A DNA stretch of 12,293 nucleotides, from NCBI GenBank assembly GCA_015295885.1, contig DVEE01000334.1, positions 1 to 12,293 of the forward strand. The letters are read 5' to 3'. A program made the translations under genes and the position numbers. Positions 1 to 6,568 of the stretch are shown here, piece after piece (position 1 is the first letter of the stretch; every line of letters begins with the position of its first letter). The stretch is from Leptolyngbyaceae cyanobacterium M65_K2018_010. GTDB taxonomy: Bacteria > Cyanobacteriota > Cyanobacteriia > Phormidesmidales > Phormidesmidaceae. The notes beneath the pieces were generated by a model. That model saw only the letters and a list, made by a program, of their open reading frames with translations. It did no database searches and was not told the DNA's origin.

Positions 1-13
1 ACCCCCCTGCCCC

Positions 14-1924
14 ATGCTCACTTCCCGCACCCCCGCCGGCCCCCTCAGCAGCCAATGGAGCCACTTTAAGGAGCACTGCCGCTTAGTCAGCCCCAAAAAC
101 AAAGGTCGACATACGATTCTGGTGGTGGGTACGGGCCTGGCCGGAGCTTCCGCCGCCGCCACCCTGGCGGAGTTAGGCTACCAGGTCAAGAGCTTTTGCA
201 TCCAGGATTCGCCCCGTCGGGCCCATAGTATTGCGGCCCAGGGGGGCATTAATGCCACCAAAAACTACCCCAACGATGGCGACAGCGTCTGGCGATTGTT
301 CTATGACACCATCAAGGGAGGCGACTATCGCGCCCGCGAGTCCAATGTGTATCGGTTGGCGGAGATTAGCAGCGCCATCATCGATCAGTGTGTGGCCCAG
401 GGAGTGCCCTTTGCCCGCGAGTACGGCGGCTTGCTGGACAACCGCTCCTTTGGCGGGGCTCAGGTCTCGCGCACCTTCTATGCCAAGGGCCAAACCGGGC
501 AGCAGTTGTTGCTCGGCGCCTACAGCGCCATGATGCGGATGGTGCGGGCCGGTCGTATTGAGGTGTATCCCCGCCGAGAAATGTTGGAACTCGTGGTGAT
601 CCACGACCAGGCCCGGGGCATTGTGGTGCGTAACCTGGTGACGGGGGAATTGGAGCGCTACGCTGGCGATGCGGTGCTGCTCTGCACGGGCGGTTACGGC
701 AATGTGTATTATCTGTCCACCAACGCCAAGAACTCCAACGTCACCGCCGCCTGGCGCTGTTACCGCCGGGGAGCCTACTTTGCCAATCCCTGCTTCACCC
801 AAATTCACCCCACCTGCATTCCAGTGTCGGGCCCCTACCAATCAAAACTGACGCTGATGAGTGAGGGCCTACGCAATGATGGACGGGTGTGGGTGCCCAA
901 ACAACCAGGGGATACCCGCCCTCCCAACGAGATTCCCGATCGCGATCGCGACTACTATTTAGAAACCCGCTACCCAGCCTTTGGCAATCTGGTGCCTAGG
1001 GATGTGGCCTCCCGCAATGCCAAAGCCATGACCGACCAGGGCCGCGGCGTAGGAGAAACCGGCCTGGCTGTGTATTTGGACTTTCGGGAGGCGATTCAAA
1101 CCCAAGGGCGGGAGACCATCGCCGCCCGTTACGGCAACCTCTTCGACATGTACCAGCGCATTTCAGGGGATGACCCCTACGAAGTCCCCATGCGCATTTA
1201 CCCCGCTGTCCATTACACCATGGGCGGCCTGTGGGTCGATTACCACCTGATGAGTACGATTCCCGGTTTGTTTGTGCTGGGGGAAGCGAACTTTTCAGAC
1301 CATGGTGCGAACCGCCTGGGCGCCAGTGCCCTGATGCAGGGGCTGGCCGATGGCTATTTCGTGATTCCCTACACCCTGGGTAATTACATTGCTAGCCAGT
1401 CCTTCCCCGCCGTGACCCCGGAGGCGGAGGCCTTTGCCGAGGCGGAAGCCAGCGCCCAAGCCCGCCTTACCCACCTGCTGAGTATTCGTGGCGAAAAGAC
1501 CGTGATGGAGTTTCACCGCCAGTTGGGTCGTCTGGTATGGGATCACGTCGGCATGGCCCGCCACCGCGAGGGCTTGGAAACCGCCATTACCCAAATTCAA
1601 GATCTGCGCAGCGAGTTTTGGCAAAACCTGAAGCTGCCCGGGGAAGCTAATACCCTCAACAAATCCCTGGAACTGGCCGGGCGGGTGGCCGATTTTATGG
1701 AACTGGCCGAACTAATGGCGCGGGATGCCCTCCAGCGCGAGGAATCCTGCGGCGGCCATTTTCGAGAGGAACACCAAACCCCCGACGGAGAAGCTAAACG
1801 AGACGATGAGAATTTTGCCTTTGTGGCCGCCTGGGAGTATCGAGGGGAGGGGCGATCGCCGGTCCTTCACCAAGAGACCCTAGACTTTGACCATGTCCAA
1901 CTCACCCAGCGCAGCTACAAGTAG
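14..1924 (+). CDS. sdhA: Succinate dehydrogenase/fumarate reductase flavoprotein subunit
   Basis: FAD-containing catalytic subunit of succinate:quinone oxidoreductase, which interconverts succinate and fumarate (TCA cycle and respiratory electron input). The 636-residue product has a Rossmann dinucleotide-binding motif VVGTGLAGAS at residues 37-46. HSIAAQGGIN follows at 71-80, where His71 sits at the usual covalent-FAD position. Active-site-region motifs are HPT (265-267), SEGLRNDG (283-290), PRD with Arg329, HYTMGG (400-405), GEANFSDHGANRLGASAL (423-440) and ESCGGHFREEHQT (577-589). Length, and the N-terminal stretch before the Rossmann fold, fit the B. subtilis-like type rather than the E. 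coli type. The ATG at 14 gives the expected N-terminus, but only 13 bases precede it, so promoter and RBS cannot be judged. No iron-sulfur or membrane-anchor subunit lies next to it, so partners must be encoded elsewhere. Its co-transcription with the downstream epimerase is unproven. Confidence 0.95.
   Translation: MLTSRTPAGPLSSQWSHFKEHCRLVSPKNKGRHTILVVGTGLAGASAAATLAELGYQVKSFCIQDSPRRAHSIAAQGGINATKNYPNDGDSVWRLFYDTIKGGDYRARESNVYRLAEISSAIIDQCVAQGVPFAREYGGLLDNRSFGGAQVSRTFYAKGQTGQQLLLGAYSAMMRMVRAGRIEVYPRREMLELVVIHDQARGIVVRNLVTGELERYAGDAVLLCTGGYGNVYYLSTNAKNSNVTAAWRCYRRGAYFANPCFTQIHPTCIPVSGPYQSKLTLMSEGLRNDGRVWVPKQPGDTRPPNEIPDRDRDYYLETRYPAFGNLVPRDVASRNAKAMTDQGRGVGETGLAVYLDFREAIQTQGRETIAARYGNLFDMYQRISGDDPYEVPMRIYPAVHYTMGGLWVDYHLMSTIPGLFVLGEANFSDHGANRLGASALMQGLADGYFVIPYTLGNYIASQSFPAVTPEAEAFAEAEASAQARLTHLLSIRGEKTVMEFHRQLGRLVWDHVGMARHREGLETAITQIQDLRSEFWQNLKLPGEANTLNKSLELAGRVADFMELAELMARDALQREESCGGHFREEHQTPDGEAKRDDENFAFVAAWEYRGEGRSPVLHQETLDFDHVQLTQRSYK
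942..949. repeat. HIP1 octamer in sdhA
   Basis: Exact GCGATCGC palindrome, the highly iterated motif of many cyanobacterial genomes. It is embedded in a slightly longer alternating run and encodes part of the charged D-R-D-R-D stretch at sdhA residues 309-313. Confidence 0.9.
1852..1859. repeat. HIP1 octamer near the sdhA 3' end
   Basis: Exact GCGATCGC within codons for Gly613-Arg-Ser-Pro616, in the poorly conserved C-terminal tail of sdhA. Confidence 0.9.
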
Positions 1925-1956
1925 CGGCTATCCATCTATCGCCGCCCATGCGCTTC

Positions 1957-1993
1957 TCCGGGGTCTCTCCTCCCCCCTGTAGAGGTGCCCGGA
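1957..1993 (+). other. Possible stem-loop between sdhA and the epimerase gene
   Basis: TCCGGG (1957-1962) can pair with CCCGGA (1988-1993). Inside it CTCT (1965-1968) can pair with AGAG (1981-1984) across a small internal loop, leaving a C-rich apical loop. No T run follows, so this is not a standard intrinsic terminator. It may be an RNA-stability or processing element, or chance. Nothing else recognisable was seen in the 97-base gap. Confidence 0.3.
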
Positions 1994-2021
1994 TGATCCT
2001 CACTCCGTTTCCGAATCAGCC

Positions 2022-3077
2022 ATGGAAATTTCCTGGTCGCCCTTCACCGTCCATAAGCGAGTTCCGCTGACGATTAGTCGGGGAACCACGGCCCAATCCA
2101 CGAACCTCTGGTTGAAGCTCAGGGCCGAGGGGCTAGAAGGCTGGGGGGAGGCGGCCCCCTTTTCCATTGGCACCTACCAGCAAAGCCTAGAGCAGGTGAT
2201 GGGTGACCTGGCCCAGTTACCGGACCTCCTCCAGCCTTATCAGCCCTGGGAGCGGCAGGCCCTAGCGGCGGCGATCGCTCCCCTATCCCTGCAGTCGGCC
2301 ACAAAGGCAGCCCTGGATGTGGCCCTGTGGGATTGGTGCGGCAAAGCCACGGGGCAACCAATTTGGCGGCTGCTGGGGTTAGATTTAGGGCAAATTCAGC
2401 CCACCTCGGTGACGGTCGGGATTGCCTCGCCAGCGGCAGCTCAGCGGCGATCGCAGGACTGGCTCCAACAAACCTCGGCCCGGGCCCTGAAAGTCAAGCT
2501 GGGTAGCCCCGCCGGTATCGCAGCGGATCAGGCCATGTTTCAGGCGGTCTACGATCAAACTCCCCCAGCGGTCAGTCTGAGTATCGATGCCAACGGCGGT
2601 TGGACCCTGGAGGAGGCCATTGAGATGGCCCATTGGTTGAGCGATCGTCGGGTTACCCACCTAGAACAGCCCCTACCCGTGGAGCAGAATCCGCAACTTC
2701 CCCAACTCCGGCAGCAGTCCCCCCTGCCGGTCTTCGTAGACGAAAGCTGCTTCACCAGTCAGGATATTCCTTCCCTGGCGGCCCTCGTGGATGGCATTAA
2801 CATCAAGCTGATGAAGGCCGGCGGGCTGACGGAAGCCCTGCGCATGATTCATACCGCTCGCGCCTGTGGCCTGCAGGTCATGTTTGGCTGTTATTCCGAC
2901 AGCAGTTTAGCCAATGGGGCCATGGCCCAGCTCTCTCCCTTGGCGGACTATGTGGATCTGGACAGTCACCTCAACCTGCGCGACGATCCCTTTACGGGCC
3001 TTAGCTTAGTTGAAGGACGCCTGCTGCCCTCCCCTCACCCCGGACTTGGACTTGCCTATGTACCTCACACCCCATAG
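2022..3077 (+). CDS. Enolase-superfamily dipeptide epimerase / N-acylglutamate racemase (DgcA- or YkfB/YcjG-like)
   Basis: A 351-residue member of the muconate-lactonising-enzyme branch of the enolase superfamily, with an N-terminal capping domain (about 1-120) and a TIM-barrel domain. The catalytic set is complete: K157-x-K159 (LKVKL), metal ligands Asp189 (SIDANGG), Glu215 (HLEQP) and Asp240 (VFVDES), and the opposite-face base Lys262 (NIKLMK). A cysteine follows in the loop MFGCYSD (Cys290), and a D-x-D pair sits at 312-314 (VDLDSH). In Ala-Glu epimerases an equivalent DxD contacts the dipeptide amino group. The family inverts the alpha carbon of the Glu residue in L-Ala-D/L-Glu (murein recycling) or, in DgcA proteins, of N-acetyl-glutamate. 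The ATG at 2022 gives the usual N-terminus (PFTVHKRVPLTISRGT), though no strong Shine-Dalgarno is seen. The downstream DUF1611 gene overlaps its 3' end and favours the DgcA reading; exact substrate is uncertain. Confidence 0.9.
   Translation: MEISWSPFTVHKRVPLTISRGTTAQSTNLWLKLRAEGLEGWGEAAPFSIGTYQQSLEQVMGDLAQLPDLLQPYQPWERQALAAAIAPLSLQSATKAALDVALWDWCGKATGQPIWRLLGLDLGQIQPTSVTVGIASPAAAQRRSQDWLQQTSARALKVKLGSPAGIAADQAMFQAVYDQTPPAVSLSIDANGGWTLEEAIEMAHWLSDRRVTHLEQPLPVEQNPQLPQLRQQSPLPVFVDESCFTSQDIPSLAALVDGINIKLMKAGGLTEALRMIHTARACGLQVMFGCYSDSSLANGAMAQLSPLADYVDLDSHLNLRDDPFTGLSLVEGRLLPSPHPGLGLAYVPHTP
2271..2278. repeat. HIP1 octamer in the epimerase gene
   Basis: Exact GCGATCGC in codons for Ala84-Ile-Ala86 of the capping domain. 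Confidence 0.9.
2447..2454. repeat. HIP1 octamer in the epimerase gene
   Basis: Exact GCGATCGC in codons for Arg142-Arg-Ser144. A one-mismatch variant (GCGATCGT) occurs further along the gene at 2641-2648. Confidence 0.9.
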
Positions 3078-4104
3078 CCGCCTTGCCCTACTCATGCACG
3101 AAGGCACCCAGAGCACCATGGGTAAAACGGGACTGGCCATGCTGCGCTACAGTGCGTCGCCCATCGTGGCGGTGATTGATTACCAGGCGGCGGGGCGATC
3201 GCTGGCCGCCTTGACCGGCCTTGAAAAAGAGATCCCCATCGTAGACTCCCTAACCGCCGCCTTGCCCTACAACCCCAACGTCGTCGCCATTGGCATTGCC
3301 CCGTCGGGGGGTAACTTGCCAGAACCCTGGTTCCAGGAGCTTGAGCAGGCCGTGAAAGCAGGGTTGAGCATTGTTAACGGACTCCATACCCCCATGGCCC
3401 AGCACCCAGCCCTGGCGCCCTGGTTGGGGCCAAACCAGTGGATTTGGGATGTGCGTCAGGAACCAACGGGGCTCACAGTCGGCACGGGCCAGGCCAGTCA
3501 GTTGCCCTGCAAGCGCATTTTGGCCGTGGGTACGGATATGTCCGTGGGCAAAATGTCCACCATCCTGGAATTGCATCGGGCCTGCCAGCGGCGGGGATTG
3601 CGCTCCAAGGTCATCGCCACGGGCCAAACCAACCTGATGTTGGGCGATGACGGCATTCCCCTCGACGCCGTGCGGGTAGACTACGCCTCTGGAGCAGTGG
3701 AACAAATGCTGATGCGCTACGGCTACGACTATGACTTCCTCTTCGTAGAAGGCCAGGGTTCCCTGCTGAATCCAGCCTCTACCGCTACCCTGCCGCTGCT
3801 GCGAGGCAGCCAGCCCACCCATCTAGTTCTGGCCCATCGGGCCGGGCAGACCCACATCCAAAATTTTCCCCAGGTTAAAATTCCAGCCCTACCCCTGGTG
3901 ATTGACCTCTACGAGCAGGTGGCAGCAGCGGGAGGAGCCTTTGCCACGGCTAAGGTAGTCGCGATCGCTCTCAATACCGGCCATCTTCCCCCGGCTGAAG
4001 CGGCCGTCGCCATCGCCGCCGTTGAACGGGAAACGGGATTGCCCTGCACCGATCCCTTCCGCCAGGGTGCGGACAAGATCCTAGTCCCGATCTTGGCCTC
4101 CTAG
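3058..4104 (+). CDS. DUF1611 P-loop protein, DgcN-like N-acetyltransferase candidate
   Basis: From the ATG at 3058 the product is 348 residues and matches the DUF1611 layout. An N-terminal domain begins with PHSRLALLMHEG and GKTGLAMLRYS. A P-loop domain follows with Walker A GTDMSVGKMS (158-167), then ATGQTNLML (187-195) and EGQGSL (231-236), and an HRAGQ segment (260-264). An in-frame TTG at 3010 would add 16 residues not typical of the family, so the ATG is preferred. The gene starts 20 bases before the epimerase stop, in another frame, which implies translational coupling. Family members named DgcN were reported to N-acetylate D-glutamate, handing N-acetyl-D-Glu to the DgcA racemase. The overlap with an epimerase gene is the main support for that role here. 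The protein should be cytosolic; no signal peptide or membrane segment is visible. It converges on infA with a 34-base gap. Confidence 0.85.
   Translation: MYLTPHSRLALLMHEGTQSTMGKTGLAMLRYSASPIVAVIDYQAAGRSLAALTGLEKEIPIVDSLTAALPYNPNVVAIGIAPSGGNLPEPWFQELEQAVKAGLSIVNGLHTPMAQHPALAPWLGPNQWIWDVRQEPTGLTVGTGQASQLPCKRILAVGTDMSVGKMSTILELHRACQRRGLRSKVIATGQTNLMLGDDGIPLDAVRVDYASGAVEQMLMRYGYDYDFLFVEGQGSLLNPASTATLPLLRGSQPTHLVLAHRAGQTHIQNFPQVKIPALPLVIDLYEQVAAAGGAFATAKVVAIALNTGHLPPAEAAVAIAAVERETGLPCTDPFRQGADKILVPILAS
3195..3202. repeat. HIP1 octamer in the DUF1611 gene
   Basis: Exact GCGATCGC in codons for Gly46-Arg-Ser-Leu49 (numbered from the ATG at 3058). Confidence 0.9.
3961..3968. repeat. HIP1 octamer in the DUF1611 gene
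   Basis: Exact GCGATCGC in codons for Ala302-Ile-Ala304, in a hydrophobic beta-strand near the C-terminus. Confidence 0.9.
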
Positions 4105-4138
4105 CAGGAAGCTAGAACCCGAGGAAATTAGATCTTAT

Positions 4139-4363
4139 CTACTTTTTGCGAAGACGGTAGGTAATGCGCCCCTTGGTCAAATCGTAGGGGGTGAGTTCCA
4201 CCTTCACCCGATCCCCCGGCAAAATCTTGATGTAGTTCCGGCGAATCTTGCCAGAAATATGAGCTAAAACATTGAACCCATTATCCAGATCCACCCGAAA
4301 CATTGCGTTGGGCAAGGACTCGGTAACCGTACCCTCCATTTCAATCAGGTCTTGCTTAGACAA
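4139..4363 (-). CDS. infA: Translation initiation factor IF-1
   Basis: IF-1 is a single OB-fold protein that binds the ribosomal A site during initiation. The 74-residue product ([12 protein letters not shown]..., ending [10 protein letters not shown]) spans the full family length and is near-canonical for cyanobacteria and plastids. There is no ATG. Two in-frame TTG codons lie at 4369-4367 and 4363-4361. An AAGGAG Shine-Dalgarno sits 8 bases before the second but only 2 before the first. The second also gives the family-standard N-terminus MSKQDL, so it was chosen. The gene is separated from adk by about 300 bases, with two DnaA boxes just upstream of its Shine-Dalgarno, which suggests its own expression control. 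It is the last cluster gene here; rpmJ, rpsM, rpsK and rpoA do not follow. Confidence 0.95.
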
Positions 4364-4371
4364 CCTCAATT

Positions 4372-4377
4372 CTCCTT
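4372..4377 (-). promoter_or_regulatory. infA Shine-Dalgarno (AAGGAG)
   Basis: Reads AAGGAG on the - strand. Its 8-base spacing to the TTG ending at 4361 decides the start codon of infA; the other TTG is only 2 bases away. Confidence 0.8.
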
Positions 4378-4408
4378 AGAGTGTGGATAACGTAAGAGTG
4401 TGGATAAC
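4378..4408 (-). repeat. Tandem 14-base repeat with two perfect DnaA boxes upstream of infA
   Basis: AGAGTGTGGATAAC occurs at 4378-4391 and, identically, at 4395-4408, a period of 17 bases. Each copy contains TGTGGATAA (4382-4390 and 4399-4407), i.e. TTATCCACA on the - strand, the consensus DnaA box of E. coli. The pair lies directly upstream of the infA Shine-Dalgarno, in the same orientation. DnaA binding, transcriptional control of infA, or a role as an RNA leader repeat are all possible. The presence of the boxes is directly visible; their function is inference. Confidence 0.75.
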
Positions 4409-4662
4409 ATAGTGGGAAAACTAGGCAAAAACCTAGCTGAAAGTCTTCCGAGAGTTCCAAACGCCCTTGTCTAAGGTAGCAAATTTGCAACCCCAAATAG
4501 ACCTACCAGGGGGCTCAACTCAAGAGATCGTTATCCCTGGGGTTCAGAGAAGGCTCTAAACAGGCCTTTCAACCAAGTTCCCTGGCCTAGGCTACCGCCC
4601 CACCAGGGGATACCGCAGACTGACTAAACACAAGCCTAAATAGGGAACGGATCAACTCCAGA
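4409..4662 (-). other. Long adk-infA intercistronic region with paired inverted segments
   Basis: No ORF or RNA gene was recognised here. On the + strand CCAGGG (4506-4511) faces CCCTGG (4535-4540), and CCCTGG (4580-4585) faces CCAGGG (4603-4608), giving two hairpins or alternative cross-pairings. A smaller CTAGG/CCTAG hairpin (4421-4436) and an AAGGC/GCCTT pair (4550-4568) are also present. A weak -10-like TATGTT lies on the - strand at 4414-4409, but no convincing -35 sits at proper spacing. The region is far longer than the other gaps in the cluster, consistent with a promoter, a partial terminator or an mRNA-processing segment for infA. None of these is proven. Confidence 0.4.
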
Positions 4663-5217
4663 CTAACCGGAAATGACCTGTTGCAGAGAGGCCCGCACCG
4701 TTTCCATAGTTTGGTTGCCATCGATGGAAACTAACTGTTGGCGACTGCGGTAAAACTCAATCAAGGGTTCGGTTTGTTGACGATAAACTTCCAACCGGTT
4801 GCGAATCACCGCCTCTTGATCATCCTGGCGACCACGATTCAACAGGCGACCCACAATCACCTCATCGGCCACATCCAGGTTGATTACAAAGTCAGCCGGT
4901 TGACCCATGTCTTTCAACAACTGACTGAGAAACTCAGCCTGGGGCACATTCCTGGGAAAGCCGTCTAGAATCCAACCAGAGGTAACGTCAGCTTGGCCCA
5001 ACCGGTCCCGAATCAAATCTAAAATCAATTCGTCAGGGACCAACTCCCCGGCATCCATATAGTGCTGAGCCCTTTGGCCTAGGTCAGTTCCCTCTGCGAC
5101 CGCCGCCCGCAAAATATCTCCAGTAGAAATATGGGGTACCCCGCAGTCTTCAGATAGCATTTTGGCTTGGGTTCCCTTCCCAGCTCCCGGTGGTCCTAGG
5201 AAAATTAATCGGGTCAC
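4663..5217 (-). CDS. adk: Adenylate kinase
   Basis: Cytosolic enzyme catalysing ATP + AMP = 2 ADP. The 184-residue product has the P-loop GPPGAGKGT (8-16), the AMP-site segment STGDILR (31-37), the DGFPR motif (85-89) and the arginine-bearing region GRQDD (129-133) with Arg139 and Arg141. The LID is the short form without the roughly 30-residue zinc/LID insertion, as usual for cyanobacterial Adk. The start is GTG (5217-5215), overlapping the secY stop by one base (TAGTG). No well-placed Shine-Dalgarno is visible, so translation is probably coupled to secY. The secY-adk-infA order is the standard spc-cluster arrangement. Confidence 0.96.
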   Translation of the reverse strand: MTRLIFLGPPGAGKGTQAKMLSEDCGVPHISTGDILRAAVAEGTDLGQRAQHYMDAGELVPDELILDLIRDRLGQADVTSGWILDGFPRNVPQAEFLSQLLKDMGQPADFVINLDVADEVIVGRLLNRGRQDDQEAVIRNRLEVYRQQTEPLIEFYRSRQQLVSIDGNQTMETVRASLQQVISG

Positions 5218-6530
5218 TACTGCTTCACCATTCCTTCGTAGCGCTGAGAAATGACATAGGTTTGAATTTGCTTGGCTGTGTCAATGGCCACGCCCACCAG
5301 AATTAATAGGGAGGTTGCCCCAAAGCCCCGGAAGGTTTGTACACGGGTCAAGCTTTCGACCACACTGGGTACCACCGCCACTAAGCCCAGGAAAATAGCG
5401 CCTAGGAAGGTCAAGCGATTCAAGATGCGGCCGATATAGTCTGTGGTGGCTTTCCCCGGTCGAATACCGGGAATGCTAGCCCCCATCTTCTTAAGGTTGC
5501 GCGACAGATCCTCGGGGTTGATGACCAAGGAAGAATAAAAGTAACTGAAAAACAGAATCAAGAGCAGATAAACCACCACGTATACCGGCGAAGTGGGGTT
5601 GAAATAGTTGCTGACCAAGCGGCCAAAAGCCGGATTCTGAATATACTCCGCCAGGGAGAGTGGCGAAATTAAAACCGCTGAGGCAAAGATGATCGGCATC
5701 ACCCCGCCTTGATTGAGACGGAGCGGTAGATAGTTACTCTGTTCCAAATAAAGCTTTCGCCCCACCTGGCGTTTAGCGGAAATGATAGGAATACGTCGGG
5801 TGCCCTCTTGGACAAAAACGATCCCCACAATCATGGCCAAAAAGGTGAGCATCAGGATAATAATGCCGCCCACCACACCGCGATCGCCACTTTGGGCCAA
5901 GTCAATGGTCTGCCCTAGGGAACGGGGCAAGGTGGAAACAATATTTAGAAAAATGAGCAGGGAAGCCCCATTTCCAATACCCCGCTCTGTAATGAGTTCA
6001 CCCACCCACATCACAAACATAGACCCAGCGGTGAGAGCAATCACCGTCTCAATCACAAAGGCCGGGCCAGGTGTCTGGGCAAATTGATACAACAAAAAGG
6101 AGGACAGCAGCGTACTCTGCAAGATGGCCCAGCCCAGGGCAACGTAGCGAGTAATTTGAGAAATCTTGCGGCGTCCCGCTTCGCCCTCATTCTTTTGCAA
6201 ATCTTCCAGGGCTGGAATAGCCGCTGTCAGTAATTGCATGATGATAGAGGCGTTAATGAAGGGCAGAATACCCAGGGCAAAAATACCCAGAGCCGAGAGA
6301 CCGCCACCCACAAAAATATCTAAAAACCCTACGACTCCACCCAGGTTGCCAGATTGAATGGCCGCCCCAAAGGCCTGCCGATCGATGCCAGGAACGGGGA
6401 TGTAGATGCCCAATCGAACCAGCAGCAGTAGCCCTAGGGTAACCAGCAGACGACTGCGCAAGCCCGCGGCTTGGGCCATCTGCATAAAGGTTTCCTGCGC
6501 ACTGGGAGTTTTACCCCGACTGACGACCAT
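5217..6530 (-). CDS. secY: Protein translocase subunit SecY
   Basis: Channel-forming subunit of the SecYEG translocon, expected in plasma and thylakoid membranes. The 437-residue product has about ten hydrophobic segments. It carries both SecY signatures: LGIFALGILPFINASIIMQL (81-100) and ITERGIGNGASLLIF (180-194). The cytosolic loop PGIRPGK (354-360) carries the conserved arginine, Arg357, needed for SecA-dependent export in other bacteria. The ATG at 6530 is preceded by GAGGAG with 7-base spacing. The 100-base leader separating it from rplO contains repeated TTACCCTAGC elements that could fold. Its stop codon overlaps the adk GTG. Confidence 0.97.
   Translation of the reverse strand: MVVSRGKTPSAQETFMQMAQAAGLRSRLLVTLGLLLLVRLGIYIPVPGIDRQAFGAAIQSGNLGGVVGFLDIFVGGGLSALGIFALGILPFINASIIMQLLTAAIPALEDLQKNEGEAGRRKISQITRYVALGWAILQSTLLSSFLLYQFAQTPGPAFVIETVIALTAGSMFVMWVGELITERGIGNGASLLIFLNIVSTLPRSLGQTIDLAQSGDRGVVGGIIILMLTFLAMIVGIVFVQEGTRRIPIISAKRQVGRKLYLEQSNYLPLRLNQGGVMPIIFASAVLISPLSLAEYIQNPAFGRLVSNYFNPTSPVYVVVYLLLILFFSYFYSSLVINPEDLSRNLKKMGASIPGIRPGKATTDYIGRILNRLTFLGAIFLGLVAVVPSVVESLTRVQTFRGFGATSLLILVGVAIDTAKQIQTYVISQRYEGMVKQ
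5880..5887. repeat. HIP1 octamer in secY
   Basis: Exact GCGATCGC in the codons for Gly215-Asp-Arg217 of secY; one of only two exact copies in the ribosomal-cluster half of the window. Confidence 0.9.
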
Positions 6531-6568
6531 GCCAACGCTCCTCGAACCTAGATTTTCCTGGAAATGGA

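Noticed and set aside
173..841. 222-codon - strand open frame inside sdhA
   Set aside because: Antisense shadow produced by GC-rich codon bias; low-complexity Gly/Val/His product with no recognisable domain.
3010..3057. In-frame TTG extension of the DUF1611 gene
   Set aside because: The added 16 residues are not family-like and overlap the conserved epimerase C-terminus; the ATG at 3058 gives the expected N-terminus.
4097..4138. Possible bidirectional terminator between the DUF1611 gene and infA
   Set aside because: CTAG/CTAG and CCTC/GAGG pairings exist but the stem is short with a bulge and no T run follows on either strand.
4105..4138. A missed rpmJ (L36) gene after infA
   Set aside because: Only 34 bases are available and no MKVRASVK-like coding sequence is present in either strand.
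4367..4369. First TTG as the infA start
   Set aside because: Only 2 bases from the AAGGAG and adds two residues beyond the family N-terminus.
4479..4488. Palindrome GCAAATTTGC as an operator
   Set aside because: A single AT-rich 10-base palindrome with no second copy or promoter nearby that I could identify.
4531..4539. Third DnaA box (TTATCCCTG)
   Set aside because: Three mismatches to the consensus at the conserved 3' end.
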